A stretch of 64,000 bases of DNA, from positions 124,001-188,000 of the forward strand of contig NC_016474.1 of the NCBI RefSeq assembly GCF_000226095.1. The letters are read 5' to 3'. Below are positions 60,897 to 64,000 of this stretch, piece by piece. Source of the DNA: Thermothelomyces thermophilus ATCC 42464 (Eukaryota; Ascomycota; Sordariomycetes; Sordariales; Chaetomiaceae). Positions within the stretch are counted from its first letter, which is position 1; the number at the start of each line of letters is the position of its first letter. The notes under the pieces were generated by a model, which worked only from the letters and a program-made list of their open reading frames with translations, had not been told where the DNA came from and did no database searches. The position numbers were made by a program, and so were the translations under genes.

Positions 60897-63319
60897 TTCG
60901 TGCTGTTTCCATTATGCTATTATCTATAATCGCTTGTCTTGCCGCCGTCGTCTAAAGATTGCGGCAATTTCTTATATTTCTGCTAGGAGGTCTCGATATA
61001 GTGGTCTCTTACGCTAGTTCCTCCTGTACTACGTTACTACTCGCTGCTACGTAGACGTTAATAGTTTCCGGGCCCCTTGAAGGGCCCTGACCCGTTTCCT
61101 AGGTTAGTGCTAACCTCTTCGGTTATTCGGCTGATAGTGGCTTCGTCGATCGTGCTCATTTCCGTGAGCTATTAAGTGCTTGCGGCTTCCTACCATTAGG
61201 TCCGTTCTGCTTTTCGTCGTACGTACTATAGCTTCGTCTAAAGCTCCCGAATTTGTAATTTCTTTTCTTCCGTATAATAGAGGTAATTGTTGCTCTAGCA
61301 CGAGTCTTATATATCTCGTCTGGTTCCGTAGTACCTAGGCTAGGCTCGTTTTAGAACTACTATGATGCTTTCTAAATTGCGGGCTTCGATCTTCTAGAGT
61401 AATTCGGCCGCTCTGTTTCCTGTATCGTAGACCTATTCTACAGGGCGTAAGCTTCTGTCCTCATTTCCTTGTCAGGTTAGCTAGTGATTGTTTTCGAATT
61501 TGTCGCGGAAGTGGTATCGGCATTTGTGTGCCATACACTGGAACCAGGGCACTTGTACATGTGCCTCGTGTCGAGGGTGCAGTCGTATAGCGTTACCTAG
61601 AAGGTATTAGAACTCTTTCCCGAATCCTTCCCATTATACGTAGATTGTAGATACTCTAGTGCTAATATAGGAGTATTTCTTCTAGTAGCTTTCCTATATA
61701 CGTTTGTCTTTCCTGCGGTTTACGTGTATAAACTAGTATTCTAGGTTCCGTATATCGTTACTAAGTTACTAATTGTCAAGGTACCTAGCGTAGCTATTAG
61801 GTCTATTATATACTATAAGCTATTCTCCTTTAATGGTTTCTACGATACGTCGGAGTTCCCTTATTTCGTCCCTTATTTTATCGCTCTACTAGGCAAGTCG
61901 AATCAAGCGTTTATCCCGTTTGTATAGTTCTATGTTAAGTCGGAAAACTTCGTTACGGTGCCATTCGATTCGTTCCTAGAGGAATAAAGCATTAGGTCCG
62001 GGTCTTTCGATTCCTTAGGTGTCGGTTGTCTACGATCTATCCTGCCTCTATGTGACTATGAAACCCTACTGCCTCAAGGCTAGGAGAATCGAAACTAGCG
62101 GTATATACTCTCCTGCTATATCCTATTCGGCAAGACCTGTCTCTGGGTTTATAGTGACCAGTTCGGAGTATAGTGCTTGTTTGTCTTCACTATCGCCGTC
62201 GTATCCGAGACTATCTATATCACTATCCTTGTCTTCGTAGCTTGTAGCTGCTACTTCGGTAACGTTCTTGGTAGTTTTATCGATATCCGCGATTTCTTTT
62301 CTAGGGACTGGCTTCTACTCTTTCTTTAGGCTTCGGCATTCTCGCTTGTAGTGCCCTTTCTTTCCGTAGTTATAGTAGGTAACATTAGACTTGTCTTTAG
62401 TTGTCTTCTTCCGGTCCTGCTTCTATGCTACATCTATATCTATAGCTCTAGGGTATGTCCTATACAAGGTACTAACGTACGCTCGCTTTTTCTTGTCGTT
62501 AGCCTTAACCGTAGTTCCGTTCATTTGACCTCGTTTCTGCTACTCTTATATGTAGAGTCGATCATCGATCCTAATAGCCTATACGATATATTTGTCTAAA
62601 GTCTTAGGCCGATCGTACTTATATAGCTTGTCCTTAACCTTTTCCTTTAAGCCATTATAGAATAATTATATTAGCGCCTTGTCGTTAAGCTAAGACTTAA
62701 GTATATCCTATCTAAACTATATAGCGTAGGAGGCTACTAACTTGGTCTATCGGAGATTGGCAAGTCTTTCTTGTGTATGAATCTTCTTATCCTTATTGCC
62801 AAAAACCTTCTAAAGCTCTTCTTTGAAACGGTCGTAAGATCGGAAGACTGCCTATATAAACGCGTCTTGGTCGTCTTTGTCTTCCTTAGTGAGGTAGTCG
62901 TTCTATATAGGCTCAAACTATCTAAGTGCCTTACCCTCTAGTCTCGTAGCTATATAAAGGACTTTGGCTTTATTATCCGGAAACTTGTCATCGTTAAGCT
63001 AGAAGTAGGATCGGAGGTTTGTCAGGAATGCTGCAAGATCCTCCTTAGTTCCTCTATATTTGTTAGGTAGTTCGATCTTGATGTACTTTGCTTTGGCGCC
63101 CTTAAGTGCCTCGATTTTGGCGTAGGCCTTGTTAACCAACTTCTACGAGTACTTTTCGCGGTTCTCGAGTTCCTTGATTCGAGCTTAAGCAGCCTTGTCT
63201 CTCTAGTCCAACTCCTAAACCCGCTGCTGGAGTTGACCAAGCTAAGTGAGCAGCTATTCGGCCGTGACGTCGGTAGCCATATTGATATCAAGGTCGAAGT
63301 TACCTCCGTTCTGAACCAT
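60857..63319 (-). pseudogene. X gag, long form, RIP-inactivated
   Basis: 2463 nt from an intact ATG (MVQNGGNFDLDINMATDVTA) to TGA 60857-60859. The capsid-like region spans about codons 90-260. The CCHC knuckle is at codons 315-328 (first two Cys read Tyr; H323 and C328 kept). A second cluster, C595, C600, H603 and H611 (QCMAHKCRYHF, NNHW), lies in an extra 490-codon region before protease. A gag of 820 residues is much longer than that of most Ty3/gypsy elements. Confidence 0.84.
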
Positions 63320-63330
63320 AATAGAACAAA

Positions 63331-63346
63331 GGGAGTAGTAACAACG
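63331..63346 (-). other. Primer-binding region of X
   Basis: Sixteen bases between the 5' LTR and gag. AGTAGTAACAA on the plus strand matches the LTR stretch AGTGGTAACAA (minus strand, 63519-63529) at 10 of 11 positions, the remaining pair being a possible G-U. That stretch lies just downstream of the LTR TATA tract (63564-63580), consistent with self-priming. Confidence 0.5.
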
Positions 63347-63797
63347 TGTGACGAACCTAACTCAGACTGCTTCTAAAAGGGTCTAGACGGAGGTAGGTTA
63401 AGCGGGACAAGTAGGCAGGTCGTCTAAGGGATTTGGTGAAGCTAAAGGGTTTATAACAACACTTAGAGTTGTCTCTTATAGTAATTAGCAATGCTTGGTA
63501 TAAGTACTATGATTGTAATTGTTACCACTAGTGAACTCCTAGAGTCTACTATAACGAGTGACTATTTATATATATATATACTTCTACCGATCGCTTATAG
63601 TCCCTTTCTATCCTGCCCTTAGATCGCCTTTAGTAGCTAGCTATCCTCTGCTATCTTTCCTTTTGGCAATTGTTTGCCTATGGTAGCCTGTACTCCCTAG
63701 CGATCTTATGTCAGCCTCGCTTCGTGCCCTTCTTGATTGGTGGCTCATTCAGCCTGCTGCACCCTACCGGGTCGCGGTATATAGTTGGCTCGTGACA
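63347..63797 (-). repeat. 5' LTR of X
   Basis: A 451-bp LTR with intact TGTGACGAACC and GTGACA ends, containing a TATATATATATA promoter tract; adjacent to TSD copy TTTAG. Confidence 0.94.
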
Positions 63798-64000
63798 TTT
63801 AGGTCTTTCGGTTCCTTAGGTATTGGTTATCTATAATCTATCCTGCCTTTATATAACTATAAAACCCTACTACCCTAAGGCTAGGAGAATCGAAATTAGC
63901 GGTATATACTCTCTAGTCGTGTCCTATTTAGTAAGACCTGTCTCTAGGTTTATAGTAACCAGTTCGGAATACGGTACTTGTTCGTCTTCACCGTTACCAT

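Larger units (their letters stand above)
56189..63797 (-). mobile_element. Ty3/gypsy element X (family 1), complete, nested in Y
   Basis: A 7609-bp element with two 451-bp LTRs and target duplication TCTAG (56184-56188) / TTTAG (63798-63802). The E1 gag sequence near 16950 shows the uninterrupted target. It is the least mutated gypsy copy here: intact ATGs for gag, pol and antisense ORF, though RIP stops remain. Confidence 0.95.
43260..64000 (-). mobile_element. Ty3/gypsy element Y (family 2), partial, split by Z and X
   Basis: Minus-strand element whose 3' LTR is at 43260-43658; its 5' LTR lies beyond the window. Interior pieces are 43659-46202, 53394-56188 and 63803-64000. The junctions with Z and X are clean, and the pol pieces sum to exactly 3654 nt. 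It is family 2 by its LTR U3 and antisense ORF. The outer target duplication cannot be checked here. Confidence 0.92.
55044..64000 (-). pseudogene. Y gag (partial), interrupted by X
   Basis: Minus-strand gag from the window edge to 63803, then 56188 to the TGA at 55044-55046. It overlaps pol by 40 nt as in the other copies. X is inserted just after a conserved ARPxPNVLFL-type block of gag. The N-terminal part is outside the window. Confidence 0.8.

Noticed and set aside
1-64000. tRNA, rRNA, CRISPR array or telomeric repeat
   Set aside because: No cloverleaf with a plausible T-arm, no rRNA-like block, no spaced repeats and no TTAGGG run were seen by reading; a covariance-model scan would be decisive for tRNAs.

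Overview
The window looks like a filamentous ascomycete chromosome, most likely a Sordariomycete of Chaetomiaceae type. The genes have short introns (65-250 bp) with CTAAC/CTAAT-like branch sites. The products are typical of moulds: Chs7, Mvp1, Dcn1, mitochondrial S6 and a DUF3716-like protein. The repeats carry the footprint of repeat-induced point mutation (RIP): C-to-T and G-to-A change, CAG and CAA codons turned into TAG and TAA, and very AT-rich sequence, with few indels. The species assignment is inference.

Layout. (1) 1-1024 is the 3' part of an aldo/keto reductase gene. (2) 1858-24116 is a Ty1/copia element with matching 214-bp LTRs and the 5-bp target duplication CTTGC. It is split by gypsy element E1 (3498-18754, minus, TSD AGACG), which is split in turn by gypsy element E2 (7031-14658, plus, TSD ACCGT/ACTGT). 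(3) 24122-42230 is a GC-rich gene island without RIP: CHS7 (+), a 1261-residue DUF3716-like protein (+), mitochondrial ribosomal protein bS6m (+), DCN1 (-) and the sorting nexin MVP1 (-). (4) 42231-43259 is a mutated inverted remnant, probably of a DNA-transposon transposase. (5) 43260-64000 is a gypsy element Y (minus, 5' end outside the window), split by gypsy elements Z (46203-53388, plus, TSD CTTCC) and X (56189-63797, minus, TSD TCTAG/TTTAG).

Removing nested elements and one TSD copy gives exact reading lengths, so the gypsy plan can be read despite RIP. Gag is about 820 codons, overlaps pol by 40 nt in the -1 frame, and is followed by protease, RT, RNase H, integrase and chromodomain. 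A second ORF lies on the opposite strand between pol and the 3' LTR and overlaps the pol end. Two families share gag-pol and R-U5 but differ in the pol tail, the antisense ORF and U3. The antisense ORFs encode a six-Cys motif whose spacing resembles that of the DUF3716-like host protein in the gene island. The copia element also has an antisense coding block between pol and its 3' LTR, flanked by two copies of the polypurine tract. These antisense modules are the most unusual content of the window.

The island genes are unrelated housekeeping genes: cell-wall synthesis, mitochondrial translation, neddylation and endosomal sorting.
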